In this document: piece after piece, positions 1 to 6,129 of the stretch
Layout: every line of letters begins with the position of its first letter
Position numbering within the stretch: the first letter of the stretch is position 1
Translations under genes and position numbers: made by a program
The notes under the pieces: generated by a model
Database searches by the model: none
Told to the model about the DNA's origin: nothing
Seen by the model: only the letters and a program-made list of their open reading frames with translations
DNA from: CBINFS01 sp966250015
Lineage (GTDB): Bacteria; Bacteroidota; Rhodothermia; Rhodothermales; DASSAV01
Reading direction: 5' to 3'
DNA: 8,809 nt
Assembly: GCA_966250015.1 (NCBI GenBank)
Contig: CBINFS010000076.1
Location: 1-8,809 of the forward strand

Positions 1-97
1 GATTTCAGAATTGGTGCCAGGAGAAAACTATGCGGTGAGCCATACCATTGGCTGGACTTGTCCTGATGCCGCAAACCTTAAAATGACGTCATTCCGG
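1..97 (+). repeat. Dispersed repeat, inverted copy at 8582-8678
   Basis: Bases 1-97 align without gaps to the reverse complement of 8582-8678. By hand count about 72 of 97 positions agree, with 26 of the first 28 identical. Conserved blocks are GATTTCAG at the outer end, ATTGGTGCC, GGAGAAAAC, GGCTGGACT in the middle, and ACGTCATT at the inner end. The middle (about 29-48) has diverged. The repeat may continue left of the window. No convincing reading frame is conserved between the copies, so it looks like a non-coding dispersed repeat or the relic of a mobile element end. Its inner end runs directly into the palindromic element at 98-305. Confidence 0.75.
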
Positions 98-305
98 CCC
101 CCGAGCCGACAAGAGAAAAGCGACTGACGGAGTAAATCCATGTGAGCACGCGGTATTCCTCCAACGCTTGCCGTACGCAGCCCTCTCCTGGATCTCCGCC
201 TACGCGGAGAATACATACTGGTTTTGTGCATTAGGTAGTACGAGAAGTCCCGCCCTTGGTCAACCCCTTAAAAAATCATCCGCGCGCATCCGCGTCACCT
301 GCGGA
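98..305. repeat. Partial palindromic mosaic element (copy A)
   Basis: This copy is built from modules seen in the elements at 1779-2126 and 3324-3688. Bases 136-210 match the reverse complement of 1914-1988 at about 71 of 75 positions. Bases 189-289 match 3545-3644 on the same strand with one gap. A hairpin CTCCGC-CTAC-GCGGAG lies at 194-209. The partner palindrome near 92-108 (ATTCCGG...CCGAGCCG) is interrupted, relative to 1987-2008, by about 26 extra bases at 109-135. The outer end carrying CTTCGCGTGAG is missing; the element stops near 305, just before the methyltransferase stop codon. Together with 1-97 it fills the 317-bp gap at the window start. I see no gene there. Confidence 0.7.
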
Positions 306-317
306 CCCAAAGAGTCG

Positions 318-1067
318 TCACCGCTTCGTCCCGACGAGTAACACGTAGGGGCGGTCGAGGCCGGTGAGGGGAAACTCGTGCGACTCGACTGAGAAGCCGG
401 CCTCCTCCATCAGCCGGATCCAGGTGGCCTTCGGGAACAGGCCCCAGGTGTGGCGGTCGTGCTCGATCTGCACGGTGCCGTCCTCTTCAATCAGGTAGGT
501 CATCAGCGCCTCAACCTGCGTGTCGGCGGGATCGGGGTCGAACGTGTACTCGACGTAGGTGACGCGACGGTCGCCGAAGTCGTGGATCTCGTGGACGAGG
601 TCCGGGATGTGGAGGGTTTCCTTGAAGTGATCGGGCGAGACGACAAAAATACCGCCGGGATCGAGGTGTGCAGCCGCCGTTGTGAACGCCGCCAGCAGGT
701 CCGCCTCGTCGAGCATGTAGCTGATCGCGTCGTGGATGAGGACGGCGTCATACGTGCGCCCAAGGCGTACGGTCCGCATGTCGCCCTGATGCGTCTTCAC
801 CCCGGGATTGAGTTTCCGGCAGAGTTCGAGCATGGCGTCACTGAGATCCACGACCGTAGCGTCGTAGTCGGACGTCAGGTGAGAGAGGTTGAAACCGCCA
901 CCCGCTCCGAGCTCGAGGATTTCGTGACGGCCCGCGCCGAGCTTCTCGCGGAGCACCGTCCGCCAGTGCGCCGCTTCTTCCTCGTAATCCGACGGCGGGC
1001 TGATGAGCGGCATCAGCCACGCCAGATCGCCGTAGAGACGGCCCGATCCGACTTCGTCCAGGTTCAT
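318..1067 (-). CDS. Class I SAM-dependent methyltransferase
   Basis: The 249-residue protein has the class I Rossmann methyltransferase signature. Motif I is LELGAGGGFN (residues 51-60), which binds S-adenosylmethionine. The acidic end of strand beta 2 is VVDLSDAML (72-80, D74), and motif II is YDAVLIHDAISYM (106-118). HLDPGGIFVV (134-143) is the usual post-motif strand. The C-terminal part (about 150-249) is a beta-rich region ending in strand-like YVLLVGT, typical of small-molecule methyltransferases of the Methyltransf_11/25 type. No signal peptide or membrane segment is seen, so it should be cytoplasmic. The ATG at 1067 is taken because the fold begins soon after; it has no clear Shine-Dalgarno sequence. 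It is divergent from mgsA across 155 bp. The substrate cannot be read from sequence: the fold is confident, the function is not. Confidence 0.9.
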   Translation of the reverse strand: MNLDEVGSGRLYGDLAWLMPLISPPSDYEEEAAHWRTVLREKLGAGRHEILELGAGGGFNLSHLTSDYDATVVDLSDAMLELCRKLNPGVKTHQGDMRTVRLGRTYDAVLIHDAISYMLDEADLLAAFTTAAAHLDPGGIFVVSPDHFKETLHIPDLVHEIHDFGDRRVTYVEYTFDPDPADTQVEALMTYLIEEDGTVQIEHDRHTWGLFPKATWIRLMEEAGFSVESHEFPLTGLDRPYVLLVGTKR

Positions 1068-1102
1068 CGATTTCGCGTGTTAAGAAATCAAGATGGAAGC
1101 AC

Positions 1103-1121
1103 TTACGGTTCAGGTCCGTAA
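1103..1121. promoter_or_regulatory. Dyad TTACGG-N7-CCGTAA in the divergent gap
   Basis: A perfect 6-bp inverted repeat (TTACGG at 1103-1108, CCGTAA at 1116-1121) with a 7-base spacer lies in the 155-bp gap between the divergent methyltransferase and mgsA starts. It could be an operator or an RNA hairpin in the methyltransferase leader. No strong sigma-70 promoter could be placed with confidence for either gene. A dyad of this size can occur by chance. Confidence 0.3.
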
Positions 1122-1176
1122 CATTTCGGATACGAAAAGGCGCAACATCCCCGAAAAAACGGCATATGCTGGCACT

Positions 1177-1202
1177 GTTCGTGAGTCCTCGGACCTTCGA
1201 AC
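1177..1202. promoter_or_regulatory. 26-bp imperfect palindrome upstream of mgsA
   Basis: GTTCG (1177-1181) pairs with CGAAC (1198-1202), and GTCC (1185-1188) pairs with GGAC (1191-1194). Two symmetric 3-base mismatched blocks lie between them. The dyad is centred about 33 bp upstream of the mgsA ATG. It could be a repressor operator or a leader hairpin just before the ribosome binding site. Regulation of mgsA by this element is inference only. Confidence 0.35.
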
Positions 1203-1211
1203 AAACCGTAT

Positions 1212-1216
1212 GGAGG
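1212..1216 (+). promoter_or_regulatory. Strong Shine-Dalgarno site of mgsA
   Basis: GGAGG lies six bases before the ATG at 1223. It supports the 1223 start, or the immediately following in-frame ATG at 1226. It stands out because no other gene in the window has a comparable site. Confidence 0.75.
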
Positions 1217-1222
1217 TAAACC

Positions 1223-1762
1223 ATGATGGAAACTACGACTTTACATAGACCGAAAAAGATCGCACTGGTTGCGCACGACAACAAGAAGAAGGACTTGCTG
1301 GAATGGGCTGAGTACAACCTCGGAACGCTCAGAAAGCACGAGATCTACGCGACGGGCACAACAGGCGCGATACTCGAAGAGAAGCTTGGCATTCCCGTCC
1401 ACCGGCTTCTGAGCGGACCGCTCGGAGGCGACCAGCAGATCGGCGCGCTGATATCAGAAGGCGTCCTCGACTTTCTGATTTTCTTTTGGGATCCCCTCGA
1501 ACCGCAACCGCACGACCCTGACGTCAAGGCGCTGCTCCGCATCGCGGTGGTCTGGAACGTCCCGATCGCGTGCAACCGCGCCTCGGCGGACTTCATGGTC
1601 TCGTCGCCGCTTATGGACGGTGAGTACCACCGCCTCGCCCCCAGCTTCGAGTCCTACCAGAAACGCCGCATCGAGCTTTCCCCCGACCGTCCACCGGAGG
1701 AAGGCGGAAGGGATAAGGGGGAGGCCAGAAGCGTGCCCGCCCTCGATGGCTCACTCGCCTGA
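1223..1762 (+). CDS. mgsA: Methylglyoxal synthase
   Basis: MgsA converts dihydroxyacetone phosphate to methylglyoxal and phosphate, a cytoplasmic glycolytic bypass that relieves sugar-phosphate stress. Family signatures are present in order: KKIALVAHDNKK (11-22), YATGTTG phosphate-binding loop (42-48), SGPLGGDQQIGALISEG (64-80), DFLIFFWDPL (83-92), PHDPDVKALLR (96-106), and the NVPIACNRASADF region (112-124). By comparison with the E. coli enzyme, the catalytic aspartate is D70 of GGDQQ, and H18, D90, H97 and D100 match conserved active-site positions. The core aligns along nearly the whole 152-residue E. coli protein. About 27 extra C-terminal residues, rich in charged residues and proline, have no recognisable domain. 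The start is set by GGAGG six bases upstream. The gene is single and divergent from the methyltransferase. E. coli MgsA is allosterically inhibited by phosphate; that cannot be checked here. Confidence 0.97.
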   Translation: MMETTTLHRPKKIALVAHDNKKKDLLEWAEYNLGTLRKHEIYATGTTGAILEEKLGIPVHRLLSGPLGGDQQIGALISEGVLDFLIFFWDPLEPQPHDPDVKALLRIAVVWNVPIACNRASADFMVSSPLMDGEYHRLAPSFESYQKRRIELSPDRPPEEGGRDKGEARSVPALDGSLA

Positions 1763-1778
1763 CGTCTTTTTGCATTGA

Positions 1779-2126
1779 CTCACGCGAAGTGATTCGGGAG
1801 AAACTACAGTCCGCAGATGACGCCGATGTACGCAGATGATTATTTGGTCGGTCAGACGAGCACGCTCCGATGGCGTCACTTATTCCTAATGTAGAAACCC
1901 AAAATATGCGTCATCTCCGCGAAGGCGGAGATCCAGGAGAGGGCTATGTAGGGCAAGCGTTGGAGGAATACCGCGTGCTCACATGGATCCCGGCTCGGCG
2001 GCCGGGATGACGTGTTTTTGGGGTGTTCAGTTGGAAAACACGCCCCACGTTCGGACTTGCCCCCCCTGATATCATCGGCGTTAATCTGCGGATTATTCTT
2101 TGACCCTCTTCGCGCCTTCGCGTGAG
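1779..2126. repeat. Foldback/MITE-like intergenic element (copy B)
   Basis: This 348-bp non-coding element fills the gap between mgsA and the mannonate dehydratase gene. Its ends are perfect 11-bp inverted repeats, CTCACGCGAAG (1779-1789) and CTTCGCGTGAG (2116-2126). A second inverted block lies inside each end: TCCGCAGATGACGCCGATG at 1810-1828 against CATCGGCGTTAATCTGCGGA at 2073-2092. The interior holds two hairpins, ATCTCCGC-GAAG-GCGGAGAT (1913-1932) and ATCCCGGC-N6-GCCGGGAT (1987-2008). Between them is a segment shared with the element at 98-305. Its left arm is also shared, on the same strand, with 3324-3420. There is no transposase, and no target duplication is obvious. I infer a non-autonomous mobile element or a REP/BIME-like mosaic. 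The right end lies 12 bp from the stop codon of the next gene. Confidence 0.75.
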
Positions 2127-2137
2127 ACTAAAAAACC

Positions 2138-3202
2138 TCACGCACTCGTCTTCGCCACGGCCTCCATCAGGCCTTTGATGTAGCCGATGGCGAAGAGGGT
2201 GCCGAGGTCGTTGTAGCCGGGTTCGGTGTTTTCTTCGTAACCCGTGATGGTGGGGACGTGGTCGGGGCGGATGGGGCCGCGGAAGCCCACTTCGTAATAC
2301 GCCAGCATGGCCTCGGCCATGTCGGTCTTGCCGGCGTCGTGCCAGACCTCGGTGAAGCTGGTCGTGTGCCCAAGTACGTCGCGGAAGTGGACGAAGTGGA
2401 TCAGTCCTCGCTCGCCGAAGTAGCGGATGGCCTCGGGGATGTTCACGTCGCCTCCCTGGCTGGCGACGCTGCCCTGGCAGAAGCAGAAGCCGTTGTGCGG
2501 GCTCGGGTGGAGCTCGGCCACGCGTTTCATCGCGTCGATCGACGTGATGATGCGTGAGATGCCGCGCATGTGGTCGACGGGTGGGTCGTCGGGGTGAAGC
2601 GCAAGTTTAACCCCTAAGCGTTCGGCCTCGGGCACGACGGCGTCGAGGAAGTACTTCAGGTTCTTCCACATCGTCTCCTTCGACACCTCGCCGAACTCGG
2701 TGAGGGAGTTGTCCTGGATGTCCTCGTAGTCAAAGGCTGTGACGAGCGAGCCGCCCCGGTCGACGCGCGCCATGTCCGTCCGCGCCCAGTTGATGACCGG
2801 CATCCAGTTGTAGCAGATCACTTTCTGGCCGACCTCGGCGCACTTTTGCATCAGATCGACGAAGTTTTCGATGACCTCTTCGCGCCCCTCGACGCCAAGC
2901 TGGGCGCGGTGGAGCGGCACGCCCTCACAAACCGTCCATTCGAGGCCGACATCTTCGAACGTTTTCTTCCGGGTGGCAGGGTCAGGCCAGGCGCCGCTGA
3001 CGGCTCCCGTCACTCCCATCATCAACGCGAGCTGAGTCCGATTCGGCCTCGGGTTCCAGTGGGCGAGGCTCAGCTTCATCCACTGCGCCTCCGGATCGCT
3101 CTTTTCTGACAATTCCTCAGCCTCCCCCGCCTCGACTCCAACCGCCGACAACGCCGCCAGCGCAGCGCTCTTCTTGATGAACTCCCTGCGTGATGCTTTC
3201 AT
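2138..3202 (-). CDS. Mannonate dehydratase-like enzyme with Tat signal
   Basis: This is a 354-residue UxuA-family protein; UxuA dehydrates D-mannonate to 2-keto-3-deoxygluconate in hexuronate breakdown. Family blocks are HWNPRPNRTQL (48-58), GLEWTVCEGVPLH (86-98), CYNWMPVINWARTD (130-143), ALHPDDPP (201-208), FCFCQGS (239-245), HFVHFRDV (269-276) and IRPDHVPTI (311-319). H203, C242, H272 and D314 correspond to the metal ligands I recall for this family (His, Cys, His, Asp). The N terminus carries SRREFIKKS (4-12) then an alanine-rich hydrophobic stretch, a classic Tat signal that ordinary cytoplasmic UxuA lacks. E. coli UxuA is about 394 residues. The ATG at 3202 places the twin arginine near the N terminus; a TTG start at 3235 would give 11 extra residues. 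Catalytic identity is likely but unproven; an exported epimerase- or sugar-lyase-like role remains possible. It is monocistronic between two repeat elements. Confidence 0.88.
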   Translation of the reverse strand: MKASRREFIKKSAALAALSAVGVEAGEAEELSEKSDPEAQWMKLSLAHWNPRPNRTQLALMMGVTGAVSGAWPDPATRKKTFEDVGLEWTVCEGVPLHRAQLGVEGREEVIENFVDLMQKCAEVGQKVICYNWMPVINWARTDMARVDRGGSLVTAFDYEDIQDNSLTEFGEVSKETMWKNLKYFLDAVVPEAERLGVKLALHPDDPPVDHMRGISRIITSIDAMKRVAELHPSPHNGFCFCQGSVASQGGDVNIPEAIRYFGERGLIHFVHFRDVLGHTTSFTEVWHDAGKTDMAEAMLAYYEVGFRGPIRPDHVPTITGYEENTEPGYNDLGTLFAIGYIKGLMEAVAKTSA

Positions 3203-3234
3203 GGCTTTCCACCCTTGTGATTCCGACACGATCA

Positions 3235-3263
3235 AGCATAACCCTCCGGAATCACACAGGCAA
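3235..3263 (-). promoter_or_regulatory. Putative sigma-70-like promoter of the mannonate dehydratase gene
   Basis: On the minus strand TTGCCT (3258-3263) and TATGCT (3235-3240) are spaced by 17 bp. Each matches 4 of 6 bases of the TTGACA/TATAAT consensus. Transcription would start about 25 bases upstream of the ATG at 3202. If the organism is a Bacteroidota member, its primary sigma factor may prefer a different consensus, so this is tentative. Confidence 0.4.
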
Positions 3264-3323
3264 GCGGAAGGATGGCTAACCCCGCCGTTGACGGTTCTTT
3301 AGCCTGACCTTTTCGCTGATTGC

Positions 3324-3688
3324 CTCACGCAAAGACGCGAAGGCGCGAAGGGATTCGGGAAAAACTTCAGTCCGCAGATGACGCCGATGTCCGCAGATGG
3401 TTTTTTGATCGGTCGGACGAGTACATCCGGATGGCGTTACGCAATTCTAAAGCTTAAGCCTAAATTGACAAGTCGTTCCTGCGAAGGCAGGAATTAAGCC
3501 GGGGCCGCACAGGGCAGAATCGTATAGCCAGACAGTATCGATACCTGGATCTCCGCCTACGCGGAGATGACGTAATTGTTTAGTGCATTAGGTAGCACGA
3601 GACGTCCCGCCTTCGGTCCAGCCTCTGTAAAAATCATCTGCGCTAATCAGCGGCCATCTGCGGATAATTCTTTTTCATTCTTCGCGTG
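3324..3688. repeat. Foldback/MITE-like intergenic element (copy C)
   Basis: This second full-length element (365 bp) fills most of the 548-bp gap 3203-3750. The left end begins CTCACGC and continues with CGCGAAG-type repeats (3333-3350); the right end is CTTCGCGTG (3680-3688). Inside are TCCGCAGATGACGCCGATG (3371-3389) and CCGCAGATG (3391-3399) on the left, and CATCTGCG (3635-3642) and CATCTGCGGA (3655-3664) in inverse orientation on the right. The arms thus form an imperfect terminal inverted repeat of roughly 100 bp. Internal hairpins are TTCCTGC-GAAG-GCAGGAA (3476-3493) and ATCTCCGC-CTAC-GCGGAGAT (3549-3568). The left arm matches 1779-1880 and the right half matches 189-305. No coding capacity is seen. 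Confidence 0.75.
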
Positions 3689-3690
3689 TA

Positions 3691-3725
3691 AATAAAAAAA
3701 CCGGGAGAGGTGAGCTCCCGGTTTT
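3691..3725 (-). terminator. Rho-independent terminator of the DUF1080 gene
   Basis: On the minus strand AAAACCGGGAG pairs with CTCCCGGTTTT around a 7-base loop (core arms 3701-3707 and 3715-3721, extended by A/T pairs). It is followed by an uninterrupted T run (TTTTTTTATTT). It begins 26 bp past the stop codon at 3751. The A run on the other side means it could also act on plus-strand transcripts. Confidence 0.9.
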
Positions 3726-3750
3726 GATTCAAGACAAAATCGGAGTTGTG

Positions 3751-4470
3751 TTACGCAGGGTCTGGGGTCAGTTCGGTGATTGGGGTAAGCAAGAGCTTGC
3801 GGAACTCGACCTCGGCGCCCTCGGCTTGAATGGCGATCCGGCCTTCGGTGGCGGTTGCGTCGAAGCCGTGGTTGACCAGGTCGCCGTTGACCCACACCTT
3901 GATCTCGTCGCCGACGGCTTCAATTACCATCGTGTTCCACTCCCCGAGCGGATTCTCGGAGCCGTCGGTCAGGTTCAGGATGCGACGGGCTTTGTCCTCG
4001 GTGATGCCCCACGTCTCGCGCGGCCCGCGGCGTGCCTCCATATCGGGCACGGTGATGTCCTCAACGATGCACCAGAAGTCACCGGCGTTCTCGTGCATCA
4101 TCTGGACCTCGATCGACTTGGGGAACATGTCGTATAGCGCCCGGGGCTCGGATGCGTGGACGAGCACGCCGCAGTTGCCCGGCTCACCGGGGAAGCGGTA
4201 CTCCACCTCGAGGCGGTAGTTCGAGTAAACGTTGTTCGTGATCAGGTGCCCCGGAGGCGTGCCCAGACTGACGAGGTTGCCGTCGCGGACGATGAACGGC
4301 ACCTGGAGCGTCGTGTCGTTATCGAGCGCCGGCACGTCCCAGTGCCAGCCTTCAAGGTCTGTCCCGTTGAAGAGGCTGATCGGTCCCTCTACGGCTTCGG
4401 TTTCGGGTTGAGATCCGCCGCACGCGGCTAGGACGAGGGCTAACAAGCAGGGGAATATGAGCTTTTTCAC
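3751..4470 (-). CDS. DUF1080 (3-keto-disaccharide hydrolase family) lipoprotein
   Basis: The 239-residue protein starts with a lipoprotein signal: KK, a hydrophobic core, and lipobox LAAC with C17 as the lipidated cysteine, so it is probably membrane-anchored outside the cytoplasm. The rest is one DUF1080/concanavalin-like beta-sandwich domain (about 30-230). It has the opening ISLFNGTDLEGWHW (31-44), the central NYRLEVEYRF (84-93) and GVLVH (101-105) strands, and the closing GRIAIQAEGAEVEFRKLLL (210-228). Some family members hydrolyse 3-keto-glycosides. The GTG at 4470 is chosen because it puts the lipobox at normal distance; an in-frame upstream ATG at 4674 would add 68 non-signal-like residues overlapping the upstream gene. 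The Gfo/Idh oxidoreductase lies 148 bp upstream on the same strand, a common partnership in which that enzyme makes the 3-keto sugar. A strong terminator follows. Confidence 0.88.
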   Translation of the reverse strand: MKKLIFPCLLALVLAACGGSQPETEAVEGPISLFNGTDLEGWHWDVPALDNDTTLQVPFIVRDGNLVSLGTPPGHLITNNVYSNYRLEVEYRFPGEPGNCGVLVHASEPRALYDMFPKSIEVQMMHENAGDFWCIVEDITVPDMEARRGPRETWGITEDKARRILNLTDGSENPLGEWNTMVIEAVGDEIKVWVNGDLVNHGFDATATEGRIAIQAEGAEVEFRKLLLTPITELTPDPA

Positions 4471-4566
4471 GGTGTATGACTTTGGATGTGTGCGTGTGAG
4501 TGACCTTGAATATGGTAGTGGCTGAAGGACAATTCCGCAAGTCCTGTGCGTTATGCCCTTCACGAA

Positions 4567-4597
4567 AGATGCCGCGCCCGAATTGAGCGCGGCATCT
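4567..4597 (-). terminator. Hairpin terminator after the oxidoreductase gene
   Basis: A perfect 11-bp stem, AGATGCCGCGC (4567-4577) with GCGCGGCATCT (4587-4597), has a 9-base loop and lies about 22 bp beyond the oxidoreductase stop codon. The T tract on the minus strand is short (TCTTTCG). It is therefore either a weak intrinsic terminator giving partial read-through into the DUF1080 gene or an mRNA-stabilising hairpin between the two cistrons. Confidence 0.65.
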
Positions 4598-4618
4598 CGA
4601 AAAAGTTGACTAAGAGAA

Positions 4619-5965
4619 TCAGGAGAACTTGTATTTGCCCGGAATCGGCACCTCGGGGAAGGGCATCGGGCCAAACTCGTAGGACGGCGGCGAGAGCGAC
4701 TTCGTGGAGTTCAGCGCCTGCTCCCACGTGATCGACTGGCCGCTGTAGGCCGACTCGCGCCCCATGATGCCGATGAGCGTGCTCTCAGCGACCTCCCTGC
4801 CCTCGTTGATCGGCTTGCCGTCGCGAATGCTCTCGATGAAGTCCTGGTGCGTCTTCTCGTACGGGTTTGCCCTCGGGCCGTCGTACCGCCACTCCGATCC
4901 GTCCTTGAAACGGATGTAGCTGTTGCAGTTGGACGTCCCGAGCGTGCCTTCCACCCCCTCCTCGACGCGGCTTTCGACGAAGTCCATCTGCCGGCACTGG
5001 CTGAACATCCGGGCGCCGTTCGCATACTCGTACTCGACGGCGAAGTGGTCGTAGATGTGGCCGTAGAGCGGGTTGTCACCGCGAGCCTGCCGCCCGCCCA
5101 GCGCGCGAGCAACCACCGGCGGCTCGCCCATGATCCAGTGGATGACGTCGAGGTTGTGGACGTGCTGCTCGACGATGTGGTCGCCCGAGAGCCACGTGAA
5201 GTAGTTCCAGTTGCGGAGCTGCCACTCCATGTCGCTCCATTCAGGCTTCTTCGCGACGCTCCAGATGGTGCCACCGTTCCAGTAAGCGCGGGCGGTGTGG
5301 ATCTCACCAATCGCCCCGTCCTTGATCCGCTTGACGGTTTCCTGGTAGCCCGGGTCGTGCCGGCGCTGCGTCCCGCAGACGATGCCCAGGCCTTTCTGAT
5401 CGGCCAGCTCAGCCGCTTCAAAGATCATACGCACGCCCGGCGCGTCCACACCGAGCGACTTCTCTGCAAAAACGTGCTTGCCCGCCTCGATGGACGCCTT
5501 GAGGTGCATCGGGCGGAAGTGAGGCGGCGCCGCGAGGATGACGTAGTTGATTTCGTCGACCGCCAGGAGCTGCTTGTAGGCGTCGAAGCCGGTGAAGCAG
5601 TATTCGTCGCCGATGTCGAGGTTCAGCTTTCTGAGCTGCTCGCGGCACCGTTCGAGCCTGTCAGGGAAGAGGTCGGCGAGCGCCACGATCCGGACGTTCG
5701 TCGCTGCAATGGTCGCATCGTCGGCCACGTCTTCCGTGTGATAGCCCGTCTGCGGGTAGATGACTTTGGTCGACGCCTGGAGGACGTTCAGCATGGCGCC
5801 GGTCCCGCGCCCGCCGCACCCGATCACCCCGACACGGATCGGGTCGTCCGCCTTCGCACGACGGGTGATCACGTTTGGGAAGTCCTTTATCGTCACGACT
5901 CCTGCCGCGGCGAGCGTAGTCGACTTCAAAAACTGCCGCCGGGATAGATCAAACGAGCTCTTCAT
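4619..5965 (-). CDS. Gfo/Idh/MocA-family oxidoreductase with Tat signal
   Basis: The 448-residue protein is an NAD(P)-dependent sugar or polyol dehydrogenase homologue. It opens with SRRQFLKS (8-15) and a hydrophobic stretch, a Tat signal that would export it folded with its cofactor, as in glucose-fructose oxidoreductase. The dinucleotide fold starts at IRVGVIGCGGRGTGA (43-57), with VRIVALADLF (91-100) as the beta-2 strand. The family lysine motif is AEKSLG (167-172, K169), where the usual EKP proline is serine. The active-site segment is EQHVHNLDVIHW (266-277), with H270 and D273 in the conserved HxxD position. The C-terminal domain runs to about 410, followed by a proline-rich tail. ATG 5965 is chosen because it places the RR motif near the start; an in-frame upstream start at 6052 would add 29 residues. 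The downstream DUF1080 lipoprotein suggests 3-keto-glycoside chemistry, but the substrate is unknown. Confidence 0.93.
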   Translation of the reverse strand: MKSSFDLSRRQFLKSTTLAAAGVVTIKDFPNVITRRAKADDPIRVGVIGCGGRGTGAMLNVLQASTKVIYPQTGYHTEDVADDATIAATNVRIVALADLFPDRLERCREQLRKLNLDIGDEYCFTGFDAYKQLLAVDEINYVILAAPPHFRPMHLKASIEAGKHVFAEKSLGVDAPGVRMIFEAAELADQKGLGIVCGTQRRHDPGYQETVKRIKDGAIGEIHTARAYWNGGTIWSVAKKPEWSDMEWQLRNWNYFTWLSGDHIVEQHVHNLDVIHWIMGEPPVVARALGGRQARGDNPLYGHIYDHFAVEYEYANGARMFSQCRQMDFVESRVEEGVEGTLGTSNCNSYIRFKDGSEWRYDGPRANPYEKTHQDFIESIRDGKPINEGREVAESTLIGIMGRESAYSGQSITWEQALNSTKSLSPPSYEFGPMPFPEVPIPGKYKFS

Positions 5966-6051
5966 GGTTCTCGCGAATTGATGGAATAAACAGGGTATGC
6001 AACCGGCGCCGAAAGCCCTTCCGGGCCGTACGCCACCGATCCGATTCCACA

Positions 6052-6081
6052 ATCTTACCTCCCGGAAGCGGACAGAGTCAA
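6052..6081 (-). promoter_or_regulatory. Putative sigma-70-like promoter of the oxidoreductase gene
   Basis: On the minus strand TTGACT (6076-6081, 5 of 6 consensus) and TAAGAT (6052-6057, 4 of 6) are spaced by 18 bp. The predicted transcript would have a leader of about 80 bases before ATG 5965. It is the best promoter-like pair in that gap, but tentative without knowing the organism's sigma-factor preference. Confidence 0.4.
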
Positions 6082-6129
6082 TGCGCTCCCGAAGAATTCC
6101 ACTCCATGCTAATTGGCGGCACGTAGTTA

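Noticed and set aside
28..231. 67-residue arginine-rich open frame on the minus strand
   Set aside because: It lies entirely within repeat sequence, has low-complexity composition and shows no start signal.
450..1121. Long plus-strand open frame opposite the methyltransferase
   Set aside because: It is the antisense shadow of a gene with clear SAM-binding motifs and has no recognisable domain.
1944..2141. 65-residue minus-strand open frame between mgsA and the mannonate dehydratase
   Set aside because: It is made of the foldback element and its hairpins, and is not conserved in frame in the other copies.
1779..3688. CRISPR array suggested by repeated intergenic motifs
   Set aside because: The repeats are irregularly spaced, palindromic and inverted, with no uniform spacers and no cas genes.
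4352..4540. 62-residue minus-strand frame that would start upstream of the lipoprotein
   Set aside because: It overlaps the lipoprotein gene in another frame and shows no domain or signal.
4847..5947. 366-residue plus-strand open frame
   Set aside because: It is antisense to the Gfo/Idh oxidoreductase and is explained by the GC-rich codon pattern of that gene.
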